64,000 nucleotides of DNA. Origin: Alisma plantago-aquatica. Lineage: Eukaryota > Streptophyta > Magnoliopsida > Alismatales > Alismataceae. Positions 11,581 to 22,539 of the stretch are shown here, piece after piece; within the stretch, counting starts at the first letter, position 1; each line of letters opens with the position of its first letter. The notes under the pieces were generated by a model. It ran no database searches and was not told where the DNA came from. It saw nothing but the letters and a program-made list of their open reading frames with translations. Both the position numbers and the translations under genes were made by a program. The DNA lies in the NCBI GenBank assembly GCA_963693085.1, contig OY856410.1, forward strand, positions 1,397,561,363 through 1,397,625,362, written 5' to 3'.

Positions 11581-14469
11581 CTATACTGACATGTCTAGTT
11601 CTGTAGCATCCATTGGTATAGTTTGATTTGTAGCTTCTTCTGTACCTGCACCATGTGATGCATCATTTAGTAGCTTCTTGCCAATGTGAAATAGAACAAC
11701 TTTCACATGTTGATTCCCAAAAGGTACATTGGTGTTCGTCGGAAATCCTTGTTTTTTTTTGTCGGTAAAAAATCGTGTTACAAATTTTGGTTCCCAAAAC
11801 TTTGGGTACAAGTGATTGTGCCCCATAACAAACTTGGATAAAACATCCAAACAACTAAGATAAACTATCTGAACTAAGCTACTAAAAAGTAGCTATCTAC
11901 CTAACAACAGAAGGGGGCAGTCCCACAATACAGACTCAAAGGTAACTAGAGATACAAAATAGACCATTCAAAAACAACTCATACTGACATTGTCGATAGA
12001 TCCATCCTCTGAAAGTATGGTAGCATGAGCAGCCAGAATCATCAGTTCAACATCCACGATACCCCAGAAGCAGCATGGTATGAAGCCCCACTACCATCAT
12101 CTAGATCACACATTTTTGGCAAGCAAAAGAAACAACCAAAAAGTCCTGCAAGACATTGGTCCTTTAGCACAGACTAACTCAGCTAGTTGATCATTCACAC
12201 ACTGGCATTAAAAACATACATCTGAAAGGTTGTGGACTAACCAACCAACAAGAGACAAACTGAACCAGAGAAACCAAAGTCCAAAGACCATCTGATCAAT
12301 TCTTTTACTATACCATAAACCAGAAAATGATCCCCAGCAGACTAAGCAATCATCAAGAAGAACCCCTGAGCTGGGCTCATCAAAACACATGGCCCAGATG
12401 ACTGACTACTCGCACACTAACAATAAGCTTGTTTCCTAAATTTGTGAGGACTGGTCAGCAACCCGAGGGCAGTGTGAATCTCTGACCCTGACTCCAAGAA
12501 TTCAACTAATAACTCCTTAAGACCAGCTTGAGACCATCAATAGCATAAGAATAGGAAAGGGATAAAAGTAAAAAAACTCAACCCCTGTCCCTTTTCATCT
12601 TTGCTGATTCACAGCAGCAGGGACGACAGGGGGGAACCCTATCACCCTTTCCACAACAGCCAACTTCTTGTGAAGAGGCTATTCAACAAACACCTTAAGG
12701 GTGTCCCCGGAGAAGCAACTGGTCGAAAACCTTAAGGGTGCACACCCTCGCAGCTTCAGTAACCAGCCATGCCTGATGAGCCATTGAAAGCCACGCGCCA
12801 TCGAGTCAAACAGAGCCACCCGCGGCCAGGATAACTTTCTCATAGATGTCAGTGAGCATCACGTACCTGCCGCCAAGCCTGAGCACGCACGTTGTGGACG
12901 GAAGCAACAGGAGGGCGAGGACCACCATCCATCACCACCAGCTATCCAGAGGCATACTCCGGAGAGCATCTCCACACAAAAGGACAAGGTCCGTGATGGA
13001 GACCACACCGCCAAGCAGGTTAGAGAAGCTCATCACCCAACGAGGAAGCCAGCAACGTCGTGATCGCCAAAGCGGGAACTAGACGAAATCGTGGCAAGTC
13101 GTCATCCTGGGCAAGCTAGGTTTGCCAGGGGAAGGGATGAGGAGGTGCTAGAGAAGTAAGGGTAAGACGCACCTACCTTCCCCAGCTTGATGAGGCAGCA
13201 CGCAGAGCCCACAGGTCTGGGACAGATCGGCCACTCACCATCCATCACACTTGAACAAAGTGGCATCGACAAAGTCGAGATCGCCGAGACTGTACCCAGA
13301 TCCAATCACACTCACGGAGCCTATCATCGCCCTACCAACCCATATCCACCAGAAATCCTTATTTGGTTGGTTGCTTTAGTGAACTCACATCTGTCGCTAT
13401 TTGAGAGATCTGTGTCTCTATGCGGTGAATGTGTGCTCCTTGATTCTAAAGATCCCTATGAGTTTGTGCAATCTGCAGCTCATTCTGACTCACCAGCTTG
13501 CCCAGTATTTCTTGAATCTTGTTAATTTTCTATGGCTCTGGTTGATATTGTGCTTGGCCACCATACTGATGTAGCTTAGGATGTTATTGTTGCACATGTG
13601 ATGGATCCTGTCGGAAGTTGTTAGGATCCTTCCAAGAGAATTTGGGATTCTTCCTCCAAGAATAGTCATTGTTCCTATAATGCCCCTAGCAACATACCTG
13701 CACTCTTCTTCTTCTTTCTCAGTAGGAAATCTATTTGTAGCACATAGCTTCTTAGCAATCAGATCTAACTTCTCATTAAAAGAAGATATCACCTTGGATT
13801 CCCCGACACTCTTGATGGTTGCTAGAAGCTCTTTTTCTTCTCCCCATGATTGGTTTTTAGACATGTTCTTGAGAATTTTATGGCGGAAAGAGGTCTTGTT
13901 GTTGAGGAAGAAACATGCTCATGCACTGTTAAGAGTTGTTCTCTCCCCTTTGTGTAGGCCATAATAGAAGATCTTGGCCTGCCCTAGTAGATCAATGCCA
14001 TCATGAGGCACCTTTCTTAGCATATTCTGAAGCCTCTCCCCTACCTCTGAATATGACTCATCATCTTGTTGTCTAAAGTTGTGAATCTTCTTCACTAGGT
14101 CATTCATCTTTTGCAGAGGGAAATAACACTCGAATAATGCATCTATCATCTAATCCCATGTCTCAATGATCTCATCATCAAGATTGTTGAACCATGACTT
14201 TGCAAGATGAAAATAGCTTAAGATATATTATCTGGGACCCTATCTATCTTGACCATATCACAGTTCTCCACAAAATTGTTGATATGCATCATTGGATCTT
14301 TAGAAGGACGGCCATGGAACGCTTGCGATTTGACTAAGTCAATAAGTCTAGGATATATCTTGTAGCTTCCCACGTTTATGGCTTGCCTTTTGATGGGCCC
14401 TTTTTGGGCCATAGATGGTGAAGCCTTTATCCTTTCCCATATTGTCTGTTCTTCTTCTTGGTCACCCAT
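11581..14469 (-). pseudogene. Element X gag remnant, split by Y1
   Basis: Gag pieces lie at 14469-14218 (TIWERIKASPSM, LVKSQAFHGRPSKDPM), 14149-13919 and 13864-13490 (KNQSWGEEKELL). A coiled segment follows at about 13500-13364. Gag then resumes at 11750-11581 (QGFPTNTNVPFG), beyond the inserted element Y1. All pieces align in order with 53811-55298 of the second Athila element, for example QGFP-TNTNV against QGFL-GNTNV. The protein would form the capsid-like particle. It is now non-functional through stops, frameshifts and the 1.6-kb insertion. Confidence 0.8.
11751..13351 (-). mobile_element. Y1: non-autonomous LINE-like element in X gag
   Basis: A 1.6-kb insertion flanked by the 9-bp duplication GAAATCCTT (11742-11750 and 13352-13360). 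It ends, on the minus strand, in TAACACGATTTTTTACCGAC followed by an A-run (T-run 11752-11760 on the plus strand). The 5' part (about 12600-13340) is GC-rich and the 3' part AT-richer. No endonuclease or RT is encoded. The 3' end and an internal stretch (GGTGTTTGTTGAATAGCCTC) match element Y2 at 15057-16907. The A-tail and target duplication show LINE-type target-primed insertion, presumably using an L1 enzyme in trans. Confidence 0.75.
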
Positions 14470-14819
14470 TTATCTTGGCTCAGGTTCTACTGGTGCTTTT
14501 GGTTCTTCAAGCAAAGGAGGATTCAGTGGAGGGGTTCGATTAAACTTGTCCACAGATATGTCAAACTCCTTTTTTCCTTGTAAGAGCTCTGCTTGTCTAA
14601 GGCTCAGTGAGGACGATTCTCCATATTCTAGGGCTTTGGTACACACCATGCACTAGTTTCCCTGAAACAATAACAAGTAGGTATTAGCACAAGAAATTTA
14701 TGATGTATCAAAAAGATCTTATGATTCAACTTGAATGAAATTTGAAAATGATAAAATAAAATAAAAAGGTTGGCTTAGAGTGTCCAACCACAACACTCAC
14801 AGTGCTGGATGTTGTCGCT

Positions 14820-14837
14820 TCCCTGACAATGGCGCCA
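14820..14837 (-). promoter_or_regulatory. Element X primer-binding site
   Basis: On the minus strand TGGCGCCATTGTCAGGGA lies six bases after the LTR end GTGTCA. A TGGCGCC start is typical of Athila/Tat primer sites; from memory these pair with tRNA-Asp, which I cannot verify here. It fixes the 3' end of the 5' LTR at 14844. Confidence 0.75.
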
Positions 14838-14843
14838 AAAACT

Positions 14844-17035
14844 TGACACGAGTTTACTGTGTGTAACACACAAATGAACGTATCGAAATAATAAGGCCTT
14901 CTGAGTCCCAAGTCGAACACGAGGAAGCATTTGTCTAGTAGAGTGCTACTAATTGCAATCTAATCAGCTAGGTCAGTTGTAAATGGTTGAATTAGTTTGA
15001 GTTATAAAACAAATGTAGAAACAAAACAAATTAAAGGTTTGAATTAATTAGAGATGAATTAATTAGTTTGAATTAATTAAAGGTTTATCATCAAGTAGTG
15101 GGAACTTGAAGGCTCTGCCTGCTCTCTCTAGGGTTACGACTCTGCCTTCTCTCTAGCTACTTCCGGCGGCCGCTGCTGGGGGGAGGGAGCGCCCTAGGCG
15201 CCTTCCTCCCCCTGGTTCTCCAAGCGTCCACGACAGTGATCCTAGTGAGGGGTGATGCAGATCCATGTGGTAGAGAAGCAGTTCGGTTCGTCGGATTTCA
15301 TTCCTCAGCAGGTCCGGATGGGAGGCACGGATCATTGCGTGGATGAGGCCGGGATATGTGTCACACCGTCGACTTGGTCGACCTCCATCTTGTCCAGGTG
15401 AGGCAGATGGAAAGAACGCTTCCTTCTGGTCTTGGTTCCACGGGGTGCTCTGTGTTGCCGCTGGTGAATGGGGGTTTGTTTCCCCTGTTCCTCACGCACC
15501 TCATCCTCTCTCTCGAGAATGACCTGGTCCGACCTGGTGGTTTGAAGCTCCGTCTGACCTCGTCACCGGCTTCGACCTTCTAGGAGGCTGCGAAGCGTCG
15601 CGAGGGTAGATCTGGACCAGCGGAGCTGGTCGTTCCATTCCTTAGAGTGAGTCTTGGGTCCTGGTTGTTGTTGGTCTCCCGACCCCATGCTTCCGGGGGT
15701 GGATGGGGCCGTCGCTGGTAGATCGGCGGCGTGCCTTTCTCCAATGAAGGAGCTTTGCTGATCATCCTACAAGGTTCGCGGCTCTAAAGGTTTGGCGTAG
15801 GGGTTTCCCCCCTCCGATGACCTTCTCCTGTCATGCTGTCCTCTTCAGAAAGTTGGCTGCTTCTAGTTCCTCTTGGCTGGTTGGGTGCATCATAGGCTCC
15901 TCTGTAGCAATGCGTTGTACTCCAGGTGCTTGAGGTGGTGTCTCCGTGGATCTCAGATGACTTGATCACCAGCTGCTGAATGGAAGATGGTGCTTGTGCA
16001 AACCAGGAGGTAGCTTGTTGTCTCCTCTCTACTGCGTGATGGAATACTCTCAGAGTGTTCGATGAAGTCTGGTGATGGTTGGTGATGCTTGCTCTCCTGT
16101 CGCTGCTTTGGCTGTTAGTGGCAGGGTCGGCTGCTCTCCGGCGTCCGATAGTGATGTCCAGGTTGCGGGTGGCTCTGCCTTTCCGCGGGCGTGGTGGCCT
16201 TCTGTGACTGGTTGATCCCAGGAGCTTTTCTCATCTGGCGTGGCTGGTCGAGTAGGTTCTACTCCGAGTTTTGCTCCTGGTCATGGTTACAGCAAGGTGC
16301 TGGGGTCGATCTTCCTGATTCTTCCTCCTTTGCTGTGTGATGGAACACCCCCTAGGTGTTTGACGAACAGCCTCTTAGTATGAAGTTGGCTGCTGCTCTT
16401 TTTGTAGGACATCAACAGTTGGTGCTCGGTTCGGAAGCTAGTTAAACTCCAAATTGTTGGCATAGGACCACACTTTGTGGGTGCTACTATTAGACAGTTG
16501 GTACCGTGCCAAGAATGTAAGGTTGTTTCGAACCTCTTAGCCTTGTTCATCTCTATTGGTAGAATGCGAAGGGCTTGGTGAACTGAGAAGATCGGAAGCT
16601 GGTGATGCAGTTCCAGGCAGGGTTCGCTAGTGGATGCCATGTTGCAACTTGTAGTTACTTTTTGTGGGTGGGCTTATTACATGTCTCTGCAGGCTGTAAC
16701 ATATCATTCTCCTGGTAGGATTGACTGGTTTTGTCTATTTAGTTTGATGTTCTTCTTGGTTCCTAGTATCTTTAGGTCTTCTGTAATATCCCCTGCGTGG
16801 GGTATATGATCCTGGTCGAGATTTTTAGCTCCATGTCATGTAATGGGGTACTCTGTGCCCAAAGTTTTCGGCTTTATAGTAACACGCTTTTTGACTGACC
16901 AAAAAAAAGAGATGGAATGAATTCCTTAGGACAGTGGTTTCACCATAGATAACACTAATAATTAACCTCACACACTAATATCTATTATCTCAATCCCTAG
17001 ATAAGGAGCATGTAGCCAAAATTACCTACTCCCGT
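14844..17035 (-). repeat. Element X: 5' LTR, distal part (carries Y2, broken by B)
   Basis: It matches 2080-2413 of the other X LTR in two blocks, 14844-15056 and 16908-17035, separated by Y2. The match stops at ACTCCCGT (17035), where the 3' end of a B-type LTR begins. CCCGT at 17031-17035 is the candidate target duplication. The rest of this LTR is missing here. It appears, with no overlap, on the plus strand at 32966-33619. Confidence 0.8.
15057..16907 (+). mobile_element. Y2: non-autonomous LINE-like element in the X LTR
   Basis: A 1.85-kb insertion with flanking AGAGATG (15050-15056 and 16908-16914). Its tail reads GTAACACGCTTTTTGACTGACC plus eight A. Most of it (about 15090-16300) is GC-rich with no long ORF on the coding strand. 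A motif resembling GATGGAACAC...GTGTTTGACGAA occurs twice (about 16050 and 16345) and again in Y1. The shared 3' end shows that Y1 and Y2 are one family. L1 copy 2 also ends in CCGACC plus A, so it is a possible enzyme donor. Sense coding is not supported. Confidence 0.7.
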
Positions 17036-18128
17036 TGTAATGACCCCACTTCCCAGTAACCCCCAATCAAAGGAGACCAGAAAGTCAAAGCCTTTATCCC
17101 AAAAGTAGGATCAGTTGTTTAGCACTTCAACAAAAATAATTATCAAATTCTACTACAACTAAACTGAAAATTGGAATAAAACTTTTCTTTTTCATACCTT
17201 TCAAAAAGATAGGCAACTAGACTTCTATCCACAATAGAAATCTAACTAGCAAATCCTCCTTTACAAATTATCTTTAATTCTTCACATGTATCACTTTACT
17301 ATTTGTCCAATTTTTGATATACCTAAAATGTCGACAAACAAAAGTCAGTCAGTATAAATGAATATACTAGTATGTGGGGACAAACAAAATATTACAATTA
17401 AACTCTAACAACTTATACACATCAAATAGTTGTTAAGCAAGCCAAATTTACATTTTCAATGTAACTTCTCAACTATTTTTACACATGCCCTGGGATACTC
17501 TCTCTTAGGGTTTTATCCTTGCAAGTTACATAAGGCCACCTTCTCCATCCTGAGCTTGGTGCCTGGGGTCACCTCTCTTGGTGCCCAATGGTCTTCCCTC
17601 TGGGGCTTGACCTTCTCAGACCTTCCCTCTAGGGCTTGGTCTTTCATCTTACATCTAGGGATGGTATGAAGGTTCGAGATAGTAACACTTATATTTACAT
17701 TGTTATACACATAATCACTTTAAAGATAGCAGTAATGAAACATCCAAGCTGTTTAGTTTTCATTGCAATCGATGAGTCCTCATGAAGCTCCATGAAACAT
17801 AATGCATCTACTCATAAATTTACCACATACCTTCTCAGCATATTTCACAAGCAAATAGCAATTCCAAGAAAGCAAGTAATCCAATCAAGCAGTTCAACAA
17901 TCACAGAATTCCTGAAAAGCATATGTAACCTATTTGCTACACTTTATCAAGAATAGATCGATTTAATTGACTTGAAATTGCTTTTTAAGTTTTCTAATAT
18001 GGATTAGGGTTTCATTAGGGTTTATCTACATCTCCTCATCATTATAACTACAAAACCCTAAAAATAGCAAAACGAAGTGCAAACCCTAATTATCTCTTTA
18101 ACATCTTCCTAACATGCTTATGATTAAC
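17036..18128 (-). repeat. Chromovirus B 3' LTR, distal part (first block)
   Basis: It is the reverse complement of 46969-46409 followed by 35904-35390, that is, the second half of the B LTR without the C insertion. It ends GGGGTCATTACA at 17036. The block stops at the poly-T of L1 copy 1 and resumes at 24334. About 465 bp (17127-17590) differ from the B 5' LTR at only about four positions, while flanking parts differ by about 9-10%. Both figures were counted by eye. Confidence 0.85.
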
Positions 18129-18303
18129 TTTTTTTTTTTTTTTTTTTTACATAAGCCAGGAGGTCATCTATTCATCTCACCCTCCTCGTGTGAGCTAAAA
18201 GAACAAAGTACATCTCCTGCTTATAATCTGCAGGTATCAACCCAAGCAAACGCCCCAAAACAACTCAAAGACATCCCACAGCGAAGAAACAAAAACAAAC
18301 CAC

Positions 18304-21300
18304 TCAGGAAGCGTATCTCATCACAACATAAGGAGTGTCATACTTCTCAAGATGCAGCATACCTCTAATCCTAGGAGGTAACCTTCTCTGATCAGAGATA
18401 ACAATAGGCTCGTAGAGATGCTCTCCCAACTTAGCAAAAGTTCTAGGAACCGAATTAATGGACCTGTGAACAACAGAACCCATTATTCCTTCCTCATCAA
18501 TGTAGCACTTGATATCCTCATGCATGGTAGCCAGTCTCCAAGGAATAGGCTTATTGCCCCAGAAGATATTAAAGAGAAGAGAGTTATCCACCTCAATAGT
18601 AGTGATCTTTAAATTCTGAGAATCAGCAAACTTGAGACTCACCACAACAGCTTGAATCAAAGCACAGTCGAGGTTTTCAGCCGTGAGCCAGGATCTAGCA
18701 ATCTGACAGATCTTTGCATGGTGGTTTCTAACAATACTGGCCATCCACCACCTACTGTTGCCAATCGGGTCCTTGTCTTTCCCGACCGTGAGATTAAGCT
18801 TAAGGCTATGAATGTCAGGTTTGTGCCATCTAATGAGAGCAACCTCCTTAAGCACATACGAAGGATCGATCACTCCATGTCTATGGAACCTTTGGTGAAC
18901 CTCCGGGTCAGCAATGGCGCGGAAAGACTTCTTCTTAAACATGAGATTGAGCTGGTCAGTCACCAAACGAATCGCATTCACAGCGGAACTAGCCTTACCT
19001 TCAAAACGAGCTTTGCATCTCCACTTCCACAAATGGTACGGGATGAGAACAGCGAGAGAGGCCGCTGTCCACGGGATCACTTCTACAGATTTGCCGTGGG
19101 CACAAAGAGCAATCAACTCAGCTCTACAAGTAGGTCTCGTCAAGTCAGTAATCAACTCAAAAAAATCCCAGAATTTAATTGCCATATGACCAAAGAAAAT
19201 GATATGGTCCGTGTCTTCCATACAAGGCTCGACGCAGCATTCACACTTAGGAGCTAGCTGAACGTGGCAGTCACGGACGCGGACATCAGAAGGGACCGCA
19301 TTATTCATCACCTTCCAGAGAAAAGCACATTCCTTAGGAGCATCAATGGTCCAAAGCTTGCTATAAACACAACCATTAGAAGCATCCGAAGAAGTGAGGA
19401 TCTTCTTGATCGATCTGATAGTGAACTTGCCCATACGCTCAGGACTCCAGATGATCTTGTCATCATCATCATTAATTCTTTGCCCAGCACACTTGACCAA
19501 CTCAAGGCCGTCATCAGTAAGAATCTGCCGGAGAGCAGACCAATCCCACCCCACATTCTCAATCCAAAAGTCACGGACGACGAAAGCATGATTTCTGTCA
19601 CTATGAAACCTCGCATAATCAACCAATCTAGACTCACACCAAACAGCGTCCCAGAAGGGTATCAAACCTTTTCCAAGAATCCACCTGCACCACGGAATCA
19701 CATTAGGAAAATTGTCCCACATTTGCTTCCAGTAAGGCGAGGCCGTAGGTCTATACTGAACATGTTGAGGATAATTCACTGCTCTACTAGGGACGCGACC
19801 CGCATATTTGGCGTTACAGAATCTGGACCACAACGAATCAACAGAAACAAGCTCCCAACATGCTTTAGCAACAAAGGCATCAGCAGAAATACGGATATTA
19901 GGAAGATTCAGGCCACCTTGCTCTATCGGTTTGGCCACCTTGGACCAGCTCACCCATGCTCGCCTATGACAGTTATCTCGGTCCGCCCAAAGGAATTTCT
20001 TAAGCATGCAATCAATGCGATCAATCGTTCCACGAGGAATACCAATAGCTGCAGCCGTATAGACAGTAGTAGAAGAAAGAACATTAGAAATCAGTAATCT
20101 GCGTCCTGCGAAAGAGAGTAACCTCGATTTCCAAGCAGCGATCTTCTGATGAATCTTTTGAACCAGATAATCAAAGTCATCCAAAGTATATCTTCCAAAT
20201 TTGATAGGGACACCAAGATATTTGATAACGTCAGTAGTGCAAGAGATATCAAGAGCCGCAGCAATCTCAGAGGAAGTACCGGGGCATCTACTTCCCACGA
20301 CGCACATGGACTTGCTACGGTTAATCACCTGTGCCGTCGCACCCTCATAGTCCATGAGGATCTGCTTAACCGAGGCCAACGTAGAAGGATTTCCATTGAG
20401 GAAAAGCATAACATCATCAGCGTATAACAGGTGCAAAGGAGCCGTACCATGGCCACGGGTGTGAAAATGCTCCAGATGAAACTGGTGGTCCACGCTAAGG
20501 AGACGTCTGGAAAGCAACTCTTCATAGATGATGAACAGGAGGGGAGATATGGCATTACCTTGCTTGAGGCCTCGCTTCATAGGAAAGAAACCAGCTGGAA
20601 AATCTCCAATCGAGACCGTGGCCCAAGTATCCACGAAGAAACGCATCACAATATGAATGAAATTGTCAGAGAAACCAAAACCGAGCAGAATCTTCCTAAG
20701 AACCTCCCAATTGATGCAATCATACGCTTTCGACATATCAATCTTCACCAAGATATTCGGATAATCGGCTTCATGATAGAGGTCATGAACAATCTCCTTG
20801 ACCAATCTAATATGATGCGTGATGTCTCTCCCCTGAACATAAGCAGCCTGATTATCAGAAATGATTCTAGGCATCAGCGATTTCATACGATTACTCATAA
20901 CTCTGGCAAGGATACGCAGAATCACATTCTCAATAGAAATGGGTCTGAAATCTTTGTCAATCTTTGAGGGATTATCAATCTTGGGAATTAGCAGGATATT
21001 ACAACAGAAAAGACTGCGGTGACAAGGCTGTCCACTGAAGAAGGATCTCGACAACTTCATGAAGTCCTCTTTGATCAAGTCCCAGAAATGATGAAAGAAG
21101 TGAACCGTGAACCCATCTGGTCCAGGCGCGGTATGCTTATCAATCTGCTCAAGCGCCAAGCGCACCTCCTCATCTTGAGGAATTGACGTCAAGGAAACAT
21201 CATCATCAGCAGTGATCAAGTCAGGAATGGACTCCAACATATCATCAAGCAAGCTGTTGTCATAACCAGGATTCACCGAATAGAAATCTGCGTAATGAGC

Positions 21301-22503
21301 AGCAGCATGACGAGCAATGTCCATCGGGTCCTCAATCTTAGAACCATCATCCATCTGAATGCAAGCAATATGATTATACTTCCTTCTCGATTTCACCACT
21401 GCATGATAAAAACGAGTATTTCTCTCACCATCCTGGAGCCAATCAATCCGAGATCTTTCTCTCCAGATTTTCTCCTCTACGTCAAGGATATGCTGTAGCT
21501 CAAACTCCGCCGCCTTGAGATTCATTTCGTTGGCCATGGTTGGGTTATCATCAAACGCCATCTGCGTAGTGTATATAACATCCTCAAGATCCTTTATGCG
21601 CTGTCTGGTGTCACCAAAGGTAGTCCTGCTCCAAGACTTCAACATCTCTCTAGTCTTCTTCAGCTTGGAATAGAAAATGAAAGAAGGAGAGCCCGAAAAG
21701 TTCTGCGTCCAGACATCATAAACAATATTATTGCATTCTTCATAATCAAGCCAGACCTGTGAGAAGGAGAAAGGCCTTCTCTTGACGCCTATTCCCGAAC
21801 AACCTGGAGAATATAAGATCGGGCAGTGATCCGAGACCCTATATCTCGTGAGATGTGAAGCAACAGCATTTGGTTTCTTACGGCCCCATGAATCATTAAA
21901 CAGCATCCGGTCAAGTCTTTCCCAAATCGTAGGAGTATTATGTTGCTTATCCACCCAAGTGTACTTACTACCAAGGAATCGGACTTCCTTACAGTTGATG
22001 TCGTGTATGAAAGTATTAAAGTCTAAGTTATCTTGGTAAGATCTATCGAGGCCACCTCTCTTCTCAGAATGAAGTCTAATAGTGTTAAAATCTCCTGCTA
22101 TGAGCCAGCAGTCATCCCCAATCTGGGCAGAAAGCTCGGTAACATCCTCCCACAACGATCTCCTGTGAACAACACTACAACTCGCGTACACAGCAGTGAC
22201 GTAAAAGACAGAATCATCAGCATCCTTGAACTTGATCGTGATATGTTGGTTATGAATCTTCACCACAGACGGATGAAGAGAGACATCAGCATAAAACCAT
22301 ATCTTTCCAGCCTCCTCTTCGTTAGTAATAGACCAGTCAAGCCTCACGATATCAAGTAACTCATCAGCAGAAATCGCATGCAGCATAGGTTCAAACAAGC
22401 AGACGATTGAGGGCTTGTGCTTACGGGACAAACGACCAAGCACCTTCCTGGTCTTGTAATTTGCAGATCCTCTAACGTTCCAAAAAAGAAAGCTAGAATC
22501 CAT
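18304..22503 (-). CDS. L1 ORF2: endonuclease, reverse transcriptase, zinc finger, RNase H-like
   Basis: This is a 1,399-residue uninterrupted ORF starting at MDSSFLFWNVRG (ATG at 22503), the usual plant L1 ORF2 start. An in-frame GTG 33 bases upstream is unlikely to be used. The APE-type endonuclease covers about 1-230, with NVRG, FEP near 36, GDFNTI near 135 and SDHCPI near 226. RT covers about 480-780, with KIDMSKAYD near 588 and YADD near 693. A zf-RVT region has CECC near 1084. The last 180 residues resemble the RNase H domain known from some plant L1s. IEVDN near 1302 is kept, but the expected first Asp (now in KLNLTVG) and the Glu are not, so this domain is probably inactive. The protein nicks DNA and copies L1 RNA at the target. 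Confidence 0.93.
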   Translation of the reverse strand: MDSSFLFWNVRGSANYKTRKVLGRLSRKHKPSIVCLFEPMLHAISADELLDIVRLDWSITNEEEAGKIWFYADVSLHPSVVKIHNQHITIKFKDADDSVFYVTAVYASCSVVHRRSLWEDVTELSAQIGDDCWLIAGDFNTIRLHSEKRGGLDRSYQDNLDFNTFIHDINCKEVRFLGSKYTWVDKQHNTPTIWERLDRMLFNDSWGRKKPNAVASHLTRYRVSDHCPILYSPGCSGIGVKRRPFSFSQVWLDYEECNNIVYDVWTQNFSGSPSFIFYSKLKKTREMLKSWSRTTFGDTRQRIKDLEDVIYTTQMAFDDNPTMANEMNLKAAEFELQHILDVEEKIWRERSRIDWLQDGERNTRFYHAVVKSRRKYNHIACIQMDDGSKIEDPMDIARHAAAHYADFYSVNPGYDNSLLDDMLESIPDLITADDDVSLTSIPQDEEVRLALEQIDKHTAPGPDGFTVHFFHHFWDLIKEDFMKLSRSFFSGQPCHRSLFCCNILLIPKIDNPSKIDKDFRPISIENVILRILARVMSNRMKSLMPRIISDNQAAYVQGRDITHHIRLVKEIVHDLYHEADYPNILVKIDMSKAYDCINWEVLRKILLGFGFSDNFIHIVMRFFVDTWATVSIGDFPAGFFPMKRGLKQGNAISPLLFIIYEELLSRRLLSVDHQFHLEHFHTRGHGTAPLHLLYADDVMLFLNGNPSTLASVKQILMDYEGATAQVINRSKSMCVVGSRCPGTSSEIAAALDISCTTDVIKYLGVPIKFGRYTLDDFDYLVQKIHQKIAAWKSRLLSFAGRRLLISNVLSSTTVYTAAAIGIPRGTIDRIDCMLKKFLWADRDNCHRRAWVSWSKVAKPIEQGGLNLPNIRISADAFVAKACWELVSVDSLWSRFCNAKYAGRVPSRAVNYPQHVQYRPTASPYWKQMWDNFPNVIPWCRWILGKGLIPFWDAVWCESRLVDYARFHSDRNHAFVVRDFWIENVGWDWSALRQILTDDGLELVKCAGQRINDDDDKIIWSPERMGKFTIRSIKKILTSSDASNGCVYSKLWTIDAPKECAFLWKVMNNAVPSDVRVRDCHVQLAPKCECCVEPCMEDTDHIIFFGHMAIKFWDFFELITDLTRPTCRAELIALCAHGKSVEVIPWTAASLAVLIPYHLWKWRCKARFEGKASSAVNAIRLVTDQLNLMFKKKSFRAIADPEVHQRFHRHGVIDPSYVLKEVALIRWHKPDIHSLKLNLTVGKDKDPIGNSRWWMASIVRNHHAKICQIARSWLTAENLDCALIQAVVVSLKFADSQNLKITTIEVDNSLLFNIFWGNKPIPWRLATMHEDIKCYIDEEGIMGSVVHRSINSVPRTFAKLGEHLYEPIVISDQRRLPPRIRGMLHLEKYDTPYVVMRYAS

Positions 22504-22539
22504 GATACACAGACAACTCGCTCTGCCAGACAGCACGGT

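Noticed and set aside
14820..14837. tRNA-like sequence (also at 43711 and 46972)
   Set aside because: Only the tRNA 3'-end complement is present, directly beside an LTR. These are primer-binding sites, not tRNA genes.
15356..15583. Short frames in the GC-rich half of Y2 and Y1 as host gene fragments
   Set aside because: No recognisable protein in any frame, and the segment lies between target duplications with a poly-A tail, so it is part of the inserted element.
19264..20097. Long plus-strand frames such as 19264-20097 and 23656-24411
   Set aside because: They are antisense shadows of the intact L1 ORF2 and ORF1, with no independent family features.
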